Program-made: the position numbers and the translations under genes | NCBI GenBank assembly: GCA_003416985.1 | Contig: QVIN01000007.1 | Span: 62,001 to 126,000 of the forward strand | Direction of reading: 5' to 3' | DNA: 64,000 bases | Source: Duganella sp. BJB480 | GTDB taxonomy: Bacteria; Pseudomonadota; Gammaproteobacteria; Burkholderiales; Burkholderiaceae_D | Shown: positions 8,492 through 16,206 of the stretch, piece by piece | Numbering within the stretch: the stretch's first letter is position 1 | Layout: every line of letters begins with the position of its first letter | The notes under the pieces: generated by a model | The model's input: only the letters and a program-made list of their open reading frames with translations | What the model was told of the DNA's origin: nothing | The model's database searches: none

Positions 8492-9220
8492 ATGCGCATC
8501 GCCATCGTCTCCGACATCCACGGCAACCTGGCCGCGCTGGAAGCGGTGGCGGCCGACATCGTCCGCCAGCGGGTGGACGCGGTGGTCAACCTGGGCGACA
8601 GCCTGTCCGGCCCGCTGCTGCCGCTGGAGACCGCGCGCTTCCTGATGGCGCGGGACTGGACCCACCTGGCCGGCAACCACGAGCGGCAGATCCTCGAATT
8701 GCACCCCGGCTCCGGCGCGGCCGACGCCTACGCCCACGCGCAATTGACGCCGCGCGAACTGGCCTGGATCGCCACGCTGCGCCCCACGCTGCAATGGAAC
8801 GAGGACGTGTTCCTGTGCCACGGCACGCCGACCAGCGACATCACCGGTCTGCTGGAGACGGCCGAGCGCCACGCCAGCGCGGCCGAGATCGAACAGCGCC
8901 TGGGCCGGGTCGAGGCCGGCCTGATCACCTGCGGCCACACGCACGTGGCGCGCAGCGTGCGCGGCGCGCGCAGGCAGCTGATCGTCAATCCCGGCAGCGT
9001 CGGCCAGCCGGCCTATACCGACGACCATCCCTACCCGCACGCCATCGAAACCGGCTCGCCCGACGCCCGCTACGCCATCGTCGAGCGGCGCGAACAGCGG
9101 TGGCACGCGCAACTGCTCACCGTGCCCTACGACCACCGCGCCATGGCCGAACTGGCCCGCGCCCACGGCCGCGAGGATTGGGCGGTCGCGCTGATGACCG
9201 GCTACACCTCGGCAGCGTAG
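8492..9220 (+). CDS. Calcineurin-like metallophosphoesterase (YfcE/MJ0936-type)
   Basis: 242 residues with the complete metal-binding set of the small phosphoesterase family: SDIHGNLAAL at the N-terminus, NLGDSLSGP, AGNHE, CHGTP and GHTHVARS, followed by NPGSVGQPAY. These ligate two divalent metals for phosphodiester hydrolysis. The family includes YfcE-type phosphodiesterases and diadenosine tetraphosphatases of varying specificity, so the substrate cannot be named. No signal peptide, hence cytoplasmic. An AAGGAT leader precedes the ATG. It follows the isochorismatase-fold gene closely on the same strand and is convergent with the glycosyltransferase gene beyond. Confidence 0.9.
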   Translation: MRIAIVSDIHGNLAALEAVAADIVRQRVDAVVNLGDSLSGPLLPLETARFLMARDWTHLAGNHERQILELHPGSGAADAYAHAQLTPRELAWIATLRPTLQWNEDVFLCHGTPTSDITGLLETAERHASAAEIEQRLGRVEAGLITCGHTHVARSVRGARRQLIVNPGSVGQPAYTDDHPYPHAIETGSPDARYAIVERREQRWHAQLLTVPYDHRAMAELARAHGREDWAVALMTGYTSAA

Positions 9221-9315
9221 TGCAGGAGATAAGAAAGCACTGGAACGCGAGCGGAATCAGGTACGTCCCGTGGCCAAAGCCACCGAATTTCGTATCTTTG
9301 CCCATTGAACCGTTT

Positions 9316-10629
9316 TTAAGAGGCGTGCTCCCTGGCGGTGACGATGTTCGCGCCAACGGGCGCGCTCCAGCGCAGGCCGATTTGACGTACCGCTTCGGCG
9401 ACGCCATCCTCGCGCGCCATGGCTTGGGCGATGGCTTGCGCGCGGACGGTCATGGCGGGCGTGCCGCGCAGCCGGCGGATCTGGGCCGCCAGTCTGGCCG
9501 GGCTCACGCTGCGGCGCTTGAACGGCTTGCCGGCGATGCCCAGCCGCCGCAGCTCGCGTCCCCAGTGTTCCTGTTCGCTGATGTGGGCGATCACCAGCGA
9601 CGGTACGCCGGCCAGCGTGGCGGACTGCGTCGTGCCCGCGCCGCCGTGGTGCAGCACGGCGCAGCAATGCGGAAAGATCTGCTGGTGCGGCGCGCTCGCG
9701 ATGTAGAGAATCTGAAGGTCGGATTGAAAACCGCAGGCCTCCCAGTCGTGGCACTGGATGATCGCTCGACTGCCTGCCAGGCGCGCGGCCTCGGTCAGTA
9801 AGCGCAGCGCCTCGGTCTGGCCAGGCAGGTCCGCGGGCATCCAGCTACCGAGCGTCATGTAGACCGGCGCCTCGCCGGCGCCCAGGAAGCTGGACAACGA
9901 CGCGGGCATGGCACCTTCCAGTTCGCAGTTTGGCCGGTCCAGAAAACCGCAGACCTGGATCGAATCGGGCCAGTCCGGCTGGCGCGCGCAGATTTGCGGA
10001 CTGACCGCGACTAGTGCAAGATCGCGCGACACCCAGACTTCGGAAACGAGATCGCGCAACGGCGGCATGCCAAGCTGCTTGCGCAGCCGGTCCGGATAAT
10101 GCCGCAGCGTTCGGGTGAGCACGGTCCTCGTCAACCACCAGAGCAGGCGATTGCCCGGCTTGCCCAGCATACGCAAGCCGAGTGGATGCTGGTGGTCGCT
10201 GGGAACGGCCGCATGCGTCAACAGCACGCTCACGTAAGGCAGGCCCGCATGCTCCGCCGCGATCTGCAAAGGGTGCACGAAGTAGTGGCCGATCAGGAGA
10301 TCCGATTCGGCACCGAGGCGGCGCGCCGATGCGAACATCGCGTCCTCGGCCGGCGCGAAGGCCATGCGCAGCAGGGCCACTATCTGCTTCATCGGATCGC
10401 GGATCTGGTACGCGGCATGGCCGACCTGCTCCGCCTCCTCGGCGCTGAGCGCCAGCGCATGCACGGTGATCTTCGCGCCTTGCGCCGACCGGACTGCTTC
10501 GTAGACGCCCGCCTGCAGGCAGTAGATAACGAGATGCACCTCGTGCCCCGCCGCTTGCAGGCCATCGGCCAGGGCAAGGAAGGGGCGGATGTCGCCGTGC
10601 GAACCCCAGGTCAGCATGCCTATCTTCAT
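9316..10629 (-). CDS. GT1-type glycosyltransferase (UGT/MGT-like)
   Basis: 437 residues starting MKIGMLTWGSHGDIRPFLALADGL, the acceptor-side N-terminus typical of the UDP-glycosyltransferase-like family that includes sterol and macrolide glucosyltransferases. The donor-side signature appears as HHGGAGTTQSATLAGVPSLVI near residues 340-365, with the histidine and GGAGT that contact the nucleotide sugar. No transmembrane segment. It is the last of three overlapping genes read leftward; its ATG overlaps the stop of the deoxyinosine glycosylase gene by four bases (ATGA). The acceptor is unknown; a lipid or hydrophobic secondary metabolite would be usual for the family. Confidence 0.88.
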   Translation of the reverse strand: MKIGMLTWGSHGDIRPFLALADGLQAAGHEVHLVIYCLQAGVYEAVRSAQGAKITVHALALSAEEAEQVGHAAYQIRDPMKQIVALLRMAFAPAEDAMFASARRLGAESDLLIGHYFVHPLQIAAEHAGLPYVSVLLTHAAVPSDHQHPLGLRMLGKPGNRLLWWLTRTVLTRTLRHYPDRLRKQLGMPPLRDLVSEVWVSRDLALVAVSPQICARQPDWPDSIQVCGFLDRPNCELEGAMPASLSSFLGAGEAPVYMTLGSWMPADLPGQTEALRLLTEAARLAGSRAIIQCHDWEACGFQSDLQILYIASAPHQQIFPHCCAVLHHGGAGTTQSATLAGVPSLVIAHISEQEHWGRELRRLGIAGKPFKRRSVSPARLAAQIRRLRGTPAMTVRAQAIAQAMAREDGVAEAVRQIGLRWSAPVGANIVTAREHAS

Positions 10630-11156
10630 GGTTCAACTATCCCTTTCAAGTGGCCACGGAACTCCAGCAGCATTTTCCATTGCTCCAGCTTTTGCGCCAA
10701 TGTGAGCGAGGCATGGGCGGGGGATGTCGATGGCAGCACCACCGTCCGATAACCTTCCGCCGCGAACTGCGGGGCGAACTTGCCGGACGTCTGGCCGTTG
10801 AAGCCCACCGTCTCCAGCAGCGGGCACAGCTCGCGCAGGCGGGCGAAGTCGTTGGCGGCGGGCTTGCGGATGGCCGAATCGAGGCTGCCCTCGCGCTCGC
10901 AGGCGCCCAGCACATCCCACAGGCCGAAGCCGTGCGCCAGCAGGCGCGGCAGGCGTTCGTCGTACGGCAGCTGCGCCAACGGCTCCCCCGTCAACGCCGA
11001 CAGGATCGGCCACAGCAGATTGCGCGGATGCGCGTAGTACTGCTGCGCCGCCAGCGAGGCGGCGCCGGGAAAGCTGCCCAGCACCAGGATGCGCGTGCGC
11101 GCGTCGATCACCGGCGCCAGGCCGGCCAGCGCGGGGGATGCCGGATCGTGGGCCAT
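10626..11156 (-). CDS. DNA-deoxyinosine glycosylase (UDG superfamily)
   Basis: 176 residues with the motif block LVLGSFPGAASLAAQQYYAHPRNLLWPIL, characteristic of the hypoxanthine-DNA glycosylase branch of the uracil-DNA glycosylase superfamily, and a later LPSTSPAHASL matching the second active-site loop. It should excise deaminated adenine (hypoxanthine) from DNA. Start choice: a GTG at 11159 and an ATG at 11156 lie in tandem; the ATG forms TGATG with the stop of the upstream esterase gene and is preferred. It overlaps the downstream glycosyltransferase start by four bases, so translation of the three genes is coupled. Confidence 0.88.
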   Translation of the reverse strand: MAHDPASPALAGLAPVIDARTRILVLGSFPGAASLAAQQYYAHPRNLLWPILSALTGEPLAQLPYDERLPRLLAHGFGLWDVLGACEREGSLDSAIRKPAANDFARLRELCPLLETVGFNGQTSGKFAPQFAAEGYRTVVLPSTSPAHASLTLAQKLEQWKMLLEFRGHLKGIVEP

Positions 11157-12175
11157 CACGCGCCGTCCGGCAGCGCCTCGGAAATCGCGCGGAAGGAGCG
11201 GTCAAACCGATACGGGATGTTCAGGTGGCTATCGACGAATTCCTCGTACACGAACGGAACACCCAAGCCGCGCAAGCGCTGCGTGAAAATGCGCGCCCCA
11301 TATTGCAGGTTGAACTCATCCAGCGTACCGGCGTCGAGGTAGAGCAGCCGCAAGCTGCGCAGCGCCTTGACGTGGCGTTCGGCGAGGTGCACCGGATCCC
11401 ACGATAGCCAGCGCTGCCATACGGCCTCATGCAATTCGCCGGTATGCGTATCGAACGGCAGCACGAAGCCCGGCGACATGGCAGGATCCGGCGAATAGCA
11501 GGCCGCCATCGCAACGGTATTGAGGGTGGCGTGAAAGCCGGGATCGCGCGGACGAATGTCCCGCAGCCGCTCCACGAAACCGGCCAGTCCGCCGTGGCGT
11601 TCCAGCACCGGCAGGCAGCGCGCAAAGGCCGGCTTGTAGCACAGCTCGAAGTACAGGTCGCCGCTGTGCGACGCGGCCATGCCGAACACCTCCGGACGCC
11701 GCATCGCGAACATCAGCGCGCCATAGCCACCCGAGCTCTTGCCGGACACGGCACGCCAGTCGCGCGCGGCGACGGTGCGATAACGCGCATCCACATGGGC
11801 CACGATTTCGTCGGCGACATAGTCCTCGTAACGCCCGGTCGCGCTGGAGTTGATGTACTGGCTGCCGCCGTAGCGCGTCAAACAATCCGGCATCACCACG
11901 ATCATCGGACGCATGTGTCCGCTCCCGATCAGCCGATCCAGGCGCTGGGGCAGGTTCTCGTCCCAGGCGGAATCGTTCAGCAGGGTGAGGCCGCGCCCGC
12001 CATAACCGGCCAGCACGTAGACGCTGGGATAGCGCGCGGCGCCCTCGTCATAGCCCGGCGGCAGGTAGATGGCCAGTTGCCGGCGCGCGGGATCGCCCGC
12101 CGCGTTGCCCGTCAGCAGGCGGCTGTCGATCGTGCCCAGGACTATCCGGCCTGCGGGATACTGCGTGTTCACCAT
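11156..12175 (-). CDS. Esterase, enterochelin-esterase/esterase-D-like alpha/beta hydrolase
   Basis: 339 residues (349 from an upstream ATG at 12205). The fold is that of the putative esterase family that includes S-formylglutathione hydrolase, antigen 85 and Fes: RRQLAIYLPPGYDEGAARYPSVYVLAGYGG, then a nucleophile elbow SGKSSGGYGALMFAMRRPEVF with Ser in GxSxGG, an aspartate region LLYLDAGTLDEFNL and a terminal histidine in FVDSHLNIPYRF. I prefer the ATG at 12175 because AGGGA stands ten bases before it; the 12205 ATG has no such site. No signal peptide, so probably cytoplasmic. It is first in the esterase, DNA glycosylase, glycosyltransferase operon. Confidence 0.85.
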   Translation of the reverse strand: MVNTQYPAGRIVLGTIDSRLLTGNAAGDPARRQLAIYLPPGYDEGAARYPSVYVLAGYGGRGLTLLNDSAWDENLPQRLDRLIGSGHMRPMIVVMPDCLTRYGGSQYINSSATGRYEDYVADEIVAHVDARYRTVAARDWRAVSGKSSGGYGALMFAMRRPEVFGMAASHSGDLYFELCYKPAFARCLPVLERHGGLAGFVERLRDIRPRDPGFHATLNTVAMAACYSPDPAMSPGFVLPFDTHTGELHEAVWQRWLSWDPVHLAERHVKALRSLRLLYLDAGTLDEFNLQYGARIFTQRLRGLGVPFVYEEFVDSHLNIPYRFDRSFRAISEALPDGA

Positions 12176-12281
12176 ATTTGAAATTTCCCTCTGCCACTCG
12201 GTCATGGCCGCATTGTACCCAACGATTCGGGTGTAGAATTTGCCGACGGCACGACCGTACTAAAAAAACCGGGAGACACCC

Positions 12282-12719
12282 ATGTCGCAAGCGCGCACCA
12301 TCGATACCCTGCTGGCCAAGTACAGCGAGAGCCATCTCAACCCCACAAACGAGGTGATCCATTTCATCTGCGTGCCCATCATCGTCTTCACGCTGCTGGG
12401 ACTGCTGTGGGCCGCGCATCCGCTGCTGGCGGTGGCGGTCACGCTGGCTTCGCTGGTCTACTACTTCAAGCTGTCGAAGCCGTTCGCGGTGGGCATGCTG
12501 ATGATGAGCACGCTGATGCTGGCCCTGCTGGCCGCCCTGCCGGACAAGGCCATCCTGCCGCTGTCGCTGGCGATCTTCGTGCTGGCTTGGATAGGCCAGT
12601 TCATCGGCCACAAGATCGAGGGCAAGAAGCCGTCGTTCTTCGACGACCTGCGCTTCCTGCTGATCGGACCGCTGTTTGTGCTGGGCTTTTTGTACCGCAG
12701 GCTGAAGCTGGCGTACTAG
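12282..12719 (+). CDS. Mpo1/DUF962 family membrane protein
   Basis: 145 residues. The N-terminus TIDTLLAKYSESHLNPTNEVIHFICVPIIVF carries the conserved His and Asn block of the DUF962 family, whose yeast member Mpo1 is an Fe(II)-dependent dioxygenase acting on 2-hydroxy fatty acids in the membrane. Four hydrophobic helices follow, with a conserved-looking histidine in FIGHKIEGKKPSFFDDL near the C-terminus. A CGGGAGA ribosome binding site precedes the ATG. The enzymatic activity of bacterial members is inferred by homology. The TAG stop shares its CTAG palindrome with the stop of a convergent 45-residue gene. Confidence 0.88.
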   Translation: MSQARTIDTLLAKYSESHLNPTNEVIHFICVPIIVFTLLGLLWAAHPLLAVAVTLASLVYYFKLSKPFAVGMLMMSTLMLALLAALPDKAILPLSLAIFVLAWIGQFIGHKIEGKKPSFFDDLRFLLIGPLFVLGFLYRRLKLAY

Positions 12720-12853
12720 TGGAATCCGGCGTAGGCGAACAGGGTCTGGGCGGCGCTCTGCATGTCGTCGCCGGCCAGCATCAGCACCAGCGCGGTGCTG
12801 ACCGCGACATAGCCCAACAAGCCGACAACTTTGATCTGCAGCGCGGTGCTCAT
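12716..12853 (-). CDS. 45-residue single-helix membrane protein
   Basis: A short gene starting at an ATG with a strong GGAGGG site four bases upstream. The product begins MSTALQIKVVGLLGYVAVST, continues ALVLMLAG as the rest of one hydrophobic helix (about residues 8-27), then DDMQSAAQTLFAYAGFH as a short polar or amphipathic tail. Codon choice is the same GC-ending style as its neighbours. It lies convergent to the Mpo1-like gene with a four-base overlap at the stops, and divergent from the DMT exporter gene 160 bases away. I recognise no family. It may be a regulatory small membrane protein. The good ribosome site and coding style argue it is real. Confidence 0.65.
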   Translation of the reverse strand: MSTALQIKVVGLLGYVAVSTALVLMLAGDDMQSAAQTLFAYAGFH

Positions 12854-12893
12854 GCCGCCCTCCCCGTGTGTGATGTGTGATTCCATCTTACTT

Positions 12894-12911
12894 GCATTTT
12901 CAACAAAATGC
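12894..12911. promoter_or_regulatory. Inverted repeat in a divergent intergenic region
   Basis: GCATTTT and AAAATGC, perfect seven-base arms with a four-base loop, lie between the small membrane gene and the DMT exporter gene. On the minus strand a TTGAGC with a weak TAAGAT 19 bases on overlaps this site, so it could serve as an operator for the small gene. Confidence 0.35.
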
Positions 12912-12949
12912 TCAAAATTTACACAGCAGAAACAAATTAAACCATACGC

Positions 12950-12964
12950 TGTTGCGCCGCAACA
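12950..12964. promoter_or_regulatory. 15-bp palindrome upstream of the DMT exporter gene
   Basis: TGTTGCG and CGCAACA around one central base form a perfect palindrome about 38 bases before the TATACT of the exporter gene. It may be an activator or repressor site. It has no following T-run, so it is not a plus-strand terminator. Confidence 0.35.
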
Positions 12965-13001
12965 AAAACGTGGCCGCTAGGCAAGAACTGGCGCGGGCGG
13001 C

Positions 13002-13007
13002 TATACT
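13002..13007 (+). promoter_or_regulatory. -10 hexamer, probable leaderless start of the DMT exporter gene
   Basis: TATACT ends six bases before the ATG, with no Shine-Dalgarno between. TAGGCA at 12978-12983 with an 18-base spacer is a weak -35 candidate. Confidence 0.4.
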
Positions 13008-13013
13008 CGTTCG

Positions 13014-13934
13014 ATGTCCTCTCCACTCCTGTTCGCCATTGCCTGCCTGATCTGGGGCTCCACCTTTTTCGCCATCACGCTGCAACTGGGCGAGGTCGCG
13101 CCCGCCGTGTCCGTCGTGTACCGCTTCGCGCTGTCGGCGGCGGTGCTGTTCGCCTGGTGCCTGGCGCGCGGCGACAAGCTGCTGATGCCGTGGCGCACCC
13201 AGCGCTGGATGTTCCTGCAGGGCTGCGCCACCTTCGGCCTGAGCTACATCTGCACCTACAGCTCCGAGCAATACCTGGTCTCCGGCCTGGTCGCCGTGCT
13301 GTTCGCGCTGATGGTGTTCTGGAACCCCATCCTCAACCACTTCGCCTTCGGCACGCCGCTGCGCTGGCGCACCTGGGCCGCCGGCGCGGTCGCCATCTGC
13401 GGCGTGTCGCTGTTGTTCTTCCAGTCGATCCGCGGCGCCTGGAGCGAGATCCTGTCCGGCGGCAACGGCCACTTCCTGCTCGGCCTCGGCCTGGCGCTGA
13501 CCGCCACCATCGCCAGCTCGGTCGGCAACGTGGTCGTGATCAAAGTGCGCGAGCAATCGTCCAACGTGCTGCTGACCATGGCCTGGTCGATGCTGTGGGG
13601 CAGTCTGCTGGTGGCGCTGTGGGTGCTCGTCAGCGGCCAGTCGTTCAGCATGCCGTCCGGGCTGCCGTACTGGGGCGGGCTGCTGTACCTGTCGCTGTTC
13701 GGCTCGGTGATCGCCTTCGCCGCCTACTTCACGCTGATCCACCGCATCGGCTCGCACAAGGCGGTGTACATCGGCGTGGTCACGCCCGTCATCTCCGTGC
13801 TGCTGTCGATCCAGCTGGAACACTTCCGCCCCGGCGCGCTGGAATGGGCCGGCATGATACTGTGCCTGTCCAGCGTCGCCTGGGCGCTGCAACCCGATAC
13901 CCCCATCCTCAAAGAAAGCACCGTGGAAGCCTGA
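13014..13934 (+). CDS. DMT superfamily exporter (EamA, RhaT/YdcZ-like)
   Basis: 306 residues with ten hydrophobic helices arranged as two EamA repeats. The first opens LLFAIACLIWGSTFFAITLQLG, the typical WGS motif of drug/metabolite transporters, and the second begins near residue 155 (FLLGLGLALTATIASSVGNVVVIKV). Substrate is unknown; family members export amino acids, metabolites or drugs. The ATG lacks a ribosome site and follows a TATACT by six bases, suggesting leaderless translation. The stop overlaps the start of the acetyltransferase gene as TGATG, so the two are coupled. Confidence 0.9.
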   Translation: MSSPLLFAIACLIWGSTFFAITLQLGEVAPAVSVVYRFALSAAVLFAWCLARGDKLLMPWRTQRWMFLQGCATFGLSYICTYSSEQYLVSGLVAVLFALMVFWNPILNHFAFGTPLRWRTWAAGAVAICGVSLLFFQSIRGAWSEILSGGNGHFLLGLGLALTATIASSVGNVVVIKVREQSSNVLLTMAWSMLWGSLLVALWVLVSGQSFSMPSGLPYWGGLLYLSLFGSVIAFAAYFTLIHRIGSHKAVYIGVVTPVISVLLSIQLEHFRPGALEWAGMILCLSSVAWALQPDTPILKESTVEA

Positions 13935-14425
13935 TGACTACCTCCGACCTGACCATACGCCCGGCCCAGCCGGCAGACGTCGCCGCGATTTTCGGCATGA
14001 TTTACGAACTGGCCGTGTTTGAAAAACTGGAACACATGGTCGTCGCCAACGAAGCCATGCTGCACGACAGCCTGTTCTGCGACAAGCCGGTGTGCGAAGC
14101 GCTGGTCGGCGAGGCCGACGGCGAAGTCGTCACCTTCACGCTGTTCTTCCACAACTTTTCCACCTTCCTGTGCAAGAAGGGCCTGTACCTGGAGGACCTG
14201 TACGTCAAGCAGAGCCATCGCGGCAGAGGCTACGGCAAGGAGATGCTGGTGGCGCTGGCGCAGCTGGCGGTGGAGCGCGACTGCGGCCGCTTCGAATGGT
14301 CGGTGCTGGACTGGAACAGCAACGCCATCAAGCTGTACGAAAGCATGGGCGCCTCGCTGCTGCCGGAGTGGCGCATCTGCCGCGTCACCGGCGAGGCGCT
14401 GACGCACATGTCTCAAGGCGCTTGA
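13934..14425 (+). CDS. GNAT family N-acetyltransferase
   Basis: 163 residues with one GNAT domain: TIRPAQPADVAAIFGMIYELAVFEKLEHM at the N-terminus, and the acetyl-CoA pyrophosphate loop QSHRGRGYGKEMLVALAQLA (R/QxxGxG/A type) near residue 90, then WSVLDWNSNAIKLYESMGA. The pattern is like the diamine acetyltransferase (SSAT) group, which acetylates polyamines or related amines, but substrate is not certain. It starts within the stop of the exporter gene (TGATG). Pairing with a DMT exporter could indicate a shared small-molecule detoxification task, which is inference. Confidence 0.9.
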   Translation: MTTSDLTIRPAQPADVAAIFGMIYELAVFEKLEHMVVANEAMLHDSLFCDKPVCEALVGEADGEVVTFTLFFHNFSTFLCKKGLYLEDLYVKQSHRGRGYGKEMLVALAQLAVERDCGRFEWSVLDWNSNAIKLYESMGASLLPEWRICRVTGEALTHMSQGA

Positions 14426-14458
14426 TATCGCACAAGGCCCGGCGGCACCCAGCTTGCA

Positions 14459-14480
14459 GAATGAATGTCGACATTCATTC
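14459..14480. promoter_or_regulatory. 22-bp perfect palindrome (operator candidate)
   Basis: Half-site GAATGAATGTC is followed directly by its exact complement, centred on the SalI-like GTCGAC. It ends 13 bases before the ATG of the 58-residue gene and just before its AGGAG ribosome site, so a bound dimeric regulator or an RNA hairpin would block expression. The half-site style resembles TetR-family operators. Confidence 0.6.
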
Positions 14481-14493
14481 GCAGGAGACCGCC

Positions 14494-14670
14494 ATGCCGA
14501 AATTGCCGCCCTTAATCAACACCGTCTACAAAGCCTGGCTGCGCGCCCGGCTGGAGCGCTACACGCGCGCGCTGGAGGCCATCGCCGCCCAACGCGAGAA
14601 CGATTTCCACGCCGAGCGCTTGCTGCACAAGGAAATGGTGCTGCTGCGCTCCAAGCTACACTCGCTGTGA
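14494..14670 (+). CDS. 58-residue basic helical protein, unknown
   Basis: Small soluble protein, MPKLPPLINTVYKAWLRARL and then an amphipathic helical stretch rich in Arg, Glu, His and Leu (ALEAIAAQRENDFHAERLL) ending HKEMVLLRSKLHSL. It looks like a single long helix or a coiled-coil protein. GCAGGAGA lies seven bases before the ATG, a strong ribosome site. A perfect 22-bp palindrome lies immediately upstream. I do not recognise a family. The last 15 bases overlap the convergent SBP-permease gene. Existence is supported by the ribosome site and codon style. Confidence 0.7.
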   Translation: MPKLPPLINTVYKAWLRARLERYTRALEAIAAQRENDFHAERLLHKEMVLLRSKLHSL

Positions 14671-16167
14671 CGGCGCGCGGCTGGCCAGCCGCTCCAGCAG
14701 CTCGAACGCGGCCTGCGTCAGCAAGGCCAGCAGCGCCGCCGGAATCGCACCGGCCAGCAGCATGTCGTTATCGTTCAGCGCCAGGCCGATGGTGATGCGC
14801 TCACCATAGCCGCCGGCGCCGATGAAGGCGGCGATGGTCGCCGTCCCCACACTCATCACCGCCGCCGTTTTCACGCCGGCCAAAATCACCGGCAAGGCCA
14901 GCGGCAATTCGATATGGACCAGCCGCTGCATCGGCCGCAGGCCCAGCGCCTGCGCCGCCAGCCGCAAGCCGGCCGGCACCTGCAGCAAGCCGGTGCAGGT
15001 GTTGCGCACGATGGGCAGCAGCGCGTACACCACCAGCGCAGCCAGCGCCGGCACCGTGCCTATCATGCCCAGCAAGGGAATCAGCAGCGCCAGCAAGGCC
15101 AGCGAGGGCACTGTCTGCAGCACGCCCGTCAAGCCCAGCACCACCTGCCGCAGACGCGAAAACTCCGCCGCCAGCACGCCCAGTGGAATGCCGACCACGC
15201 ACGCCAGCAGCACCGCCGCCAGCACCAGCGTCAGATGCTGGCGCGTCAGCGGCCACAGGTTCTTGTCGAAGATCTTGGCCAGCAGCCCGTCGCGCACCGG
15301 CGCCGATGCCGGCACGGCGGCCTTCCCGGCCTGCGGCATGTGCGCGGCCAGCCAGCCGCGCGCCACGTTGGCGAAACTCTGGCCGTCGATTTCGGCGGCG
15401 GCGTTCATCGCGATCATGTCGGTGGCGCTGATTCGCCCCTCCAGCTGCGCGATCGCCTTCCACGCGGCCGGGAAGCGCGCCGGCGTGTCGAGCCGGTACA
15501 GCAGCATCGCGTCGTAGCGCGGGAAGTAGGCGCGGTCGTCGTCCAGCACGCGCAGGCCGTACTGGCGGATCTTGGCGTCGGTGGAGTAGATGTCGATCAC
15601 GTCGACCTGGCGCTGCATCAGGGCCTCGTAGGCGATGCCGTGGTCCAGCCCTTCCGGCCGCTCCGGCAGGCCGTAGCGTTTGGACAGCCCCGGCCAGCCG
15701 TCCGCGCGGCCGATGAATTCGTGCGACAGGCCGAAGCGCAGCGCCGGCTGCGCCGCCAGTTCGCTGAGTTTTGTCGGGCCGTCGGCGCCGCCGCGCACCG
15801 CCAGCGCGTAGGTGTTGTTGAAGCCCAGCGGCACCGCCACGCCCAATCCCATCGCCGCCAGTTCGCGGCGGATCTGCTCCAGCGGCGCGGCCTGCGTGTG
15901 CTTGAGGATTTCCAGGTCGATGGTGCCGAGGTATTCGGGATAAACGTCGATGCGCCCGGCCTGCAGCGCCGCCAGGACGATGGCGGTGTTGCCCATGCCC
16001 TGCAGGTGCTCGACCTTTGCGTGCGGCGCGGCGGCCTGCGTCAACACCTCGCCCAGGACGTAGGACTCGGTGAAGCGCTTCGAGCCCACGTGCAGCGTGT
16101 CGCCCGGCGCGGCGCACGCCGCGCCGCCGAACAACAGGGCCAGCCAAACAAGCAATCGTCCTTGCAC
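14656..16167 (-). CDS. Osmoprotectant-type ABC transporter, substrate-binding/permease fusion
   Basis: 503 residues. After a signal-like N-terminus (MQGRLLVWLALLFGGAACAA) comes an OpuAC/OsmX-type binding domain (about 22-280): LHVGSKRFTESYVLGEVL, GNTAIVLAALQAGRIDVYPEYLGTI, and STDAKIRQYGLRVLDDD. From about 300 there is an OpuAB-type permease with five or six helices and the EAA-like loop (AAQALGLRPMQRLVHIELPLALPVILAG). The usual substrates are glycine betaine, choline or carnitine. In this family the binding domain and permease can be fused, but no ATPase gene lies beside it here, so it depends on a distant partner. Neighbour genes face it convergently or are unrelated. Confidence 0.88.
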   Translation of the reverse strand: MQGRLLVWLALLFGGAACAAPGDTLHVGSKRFTESYVLGEVLTQAAAPHAKVEHLQGMGNTAIVLAALQAGRIDVYPEYLGTIDLEILKHTQAAPLEQIRRELAAMGLGVAVPLGFNNTYALAVRGGADGPTKLSELAAQPALRFGLSHEFIGRADGWPGLSKRYGLPERPEGLDHGIAYEALMQRQVDVIDIYSTDAKIRQYGLRVLDDDRAYFPRYDAMLLYRLDTPARFPAAWKAIAQLEGRISATDMIAMNAAAEIDGQSFANVARGWLAAHMPQAGKAAVPASAPVRDGLLAKIFDKNLWPLTRQHLTLVLAAVLLACVVGIPLGVLAAEFSRLRQVVLGLTGVLQTVPSLALLALLIPLLGMIGTVPALAALVVYALLPIVRNTCTGLLQVPAGLRLAAQALGLRPMQRLVHIELPLALPVILAGVKTAAVMSVGTATIAAFIGAGGYGERITIGLALNDNDMLLAGAIPAALLALLTQAAFELLERLASRAPSQRV

Positions 16168-16206
16168 ACGCTCTCCGAAATGATAGTCAATCCAGAGAGC
16201 TTACCA

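Noticed and set aside
9270..9283. GTGGC-CAAA-GCCAC hairpin between the phosphoesterase and glycosyltransferase genes
   Set aside because: Only a five-base stem and no T run; not a convincing terminator.
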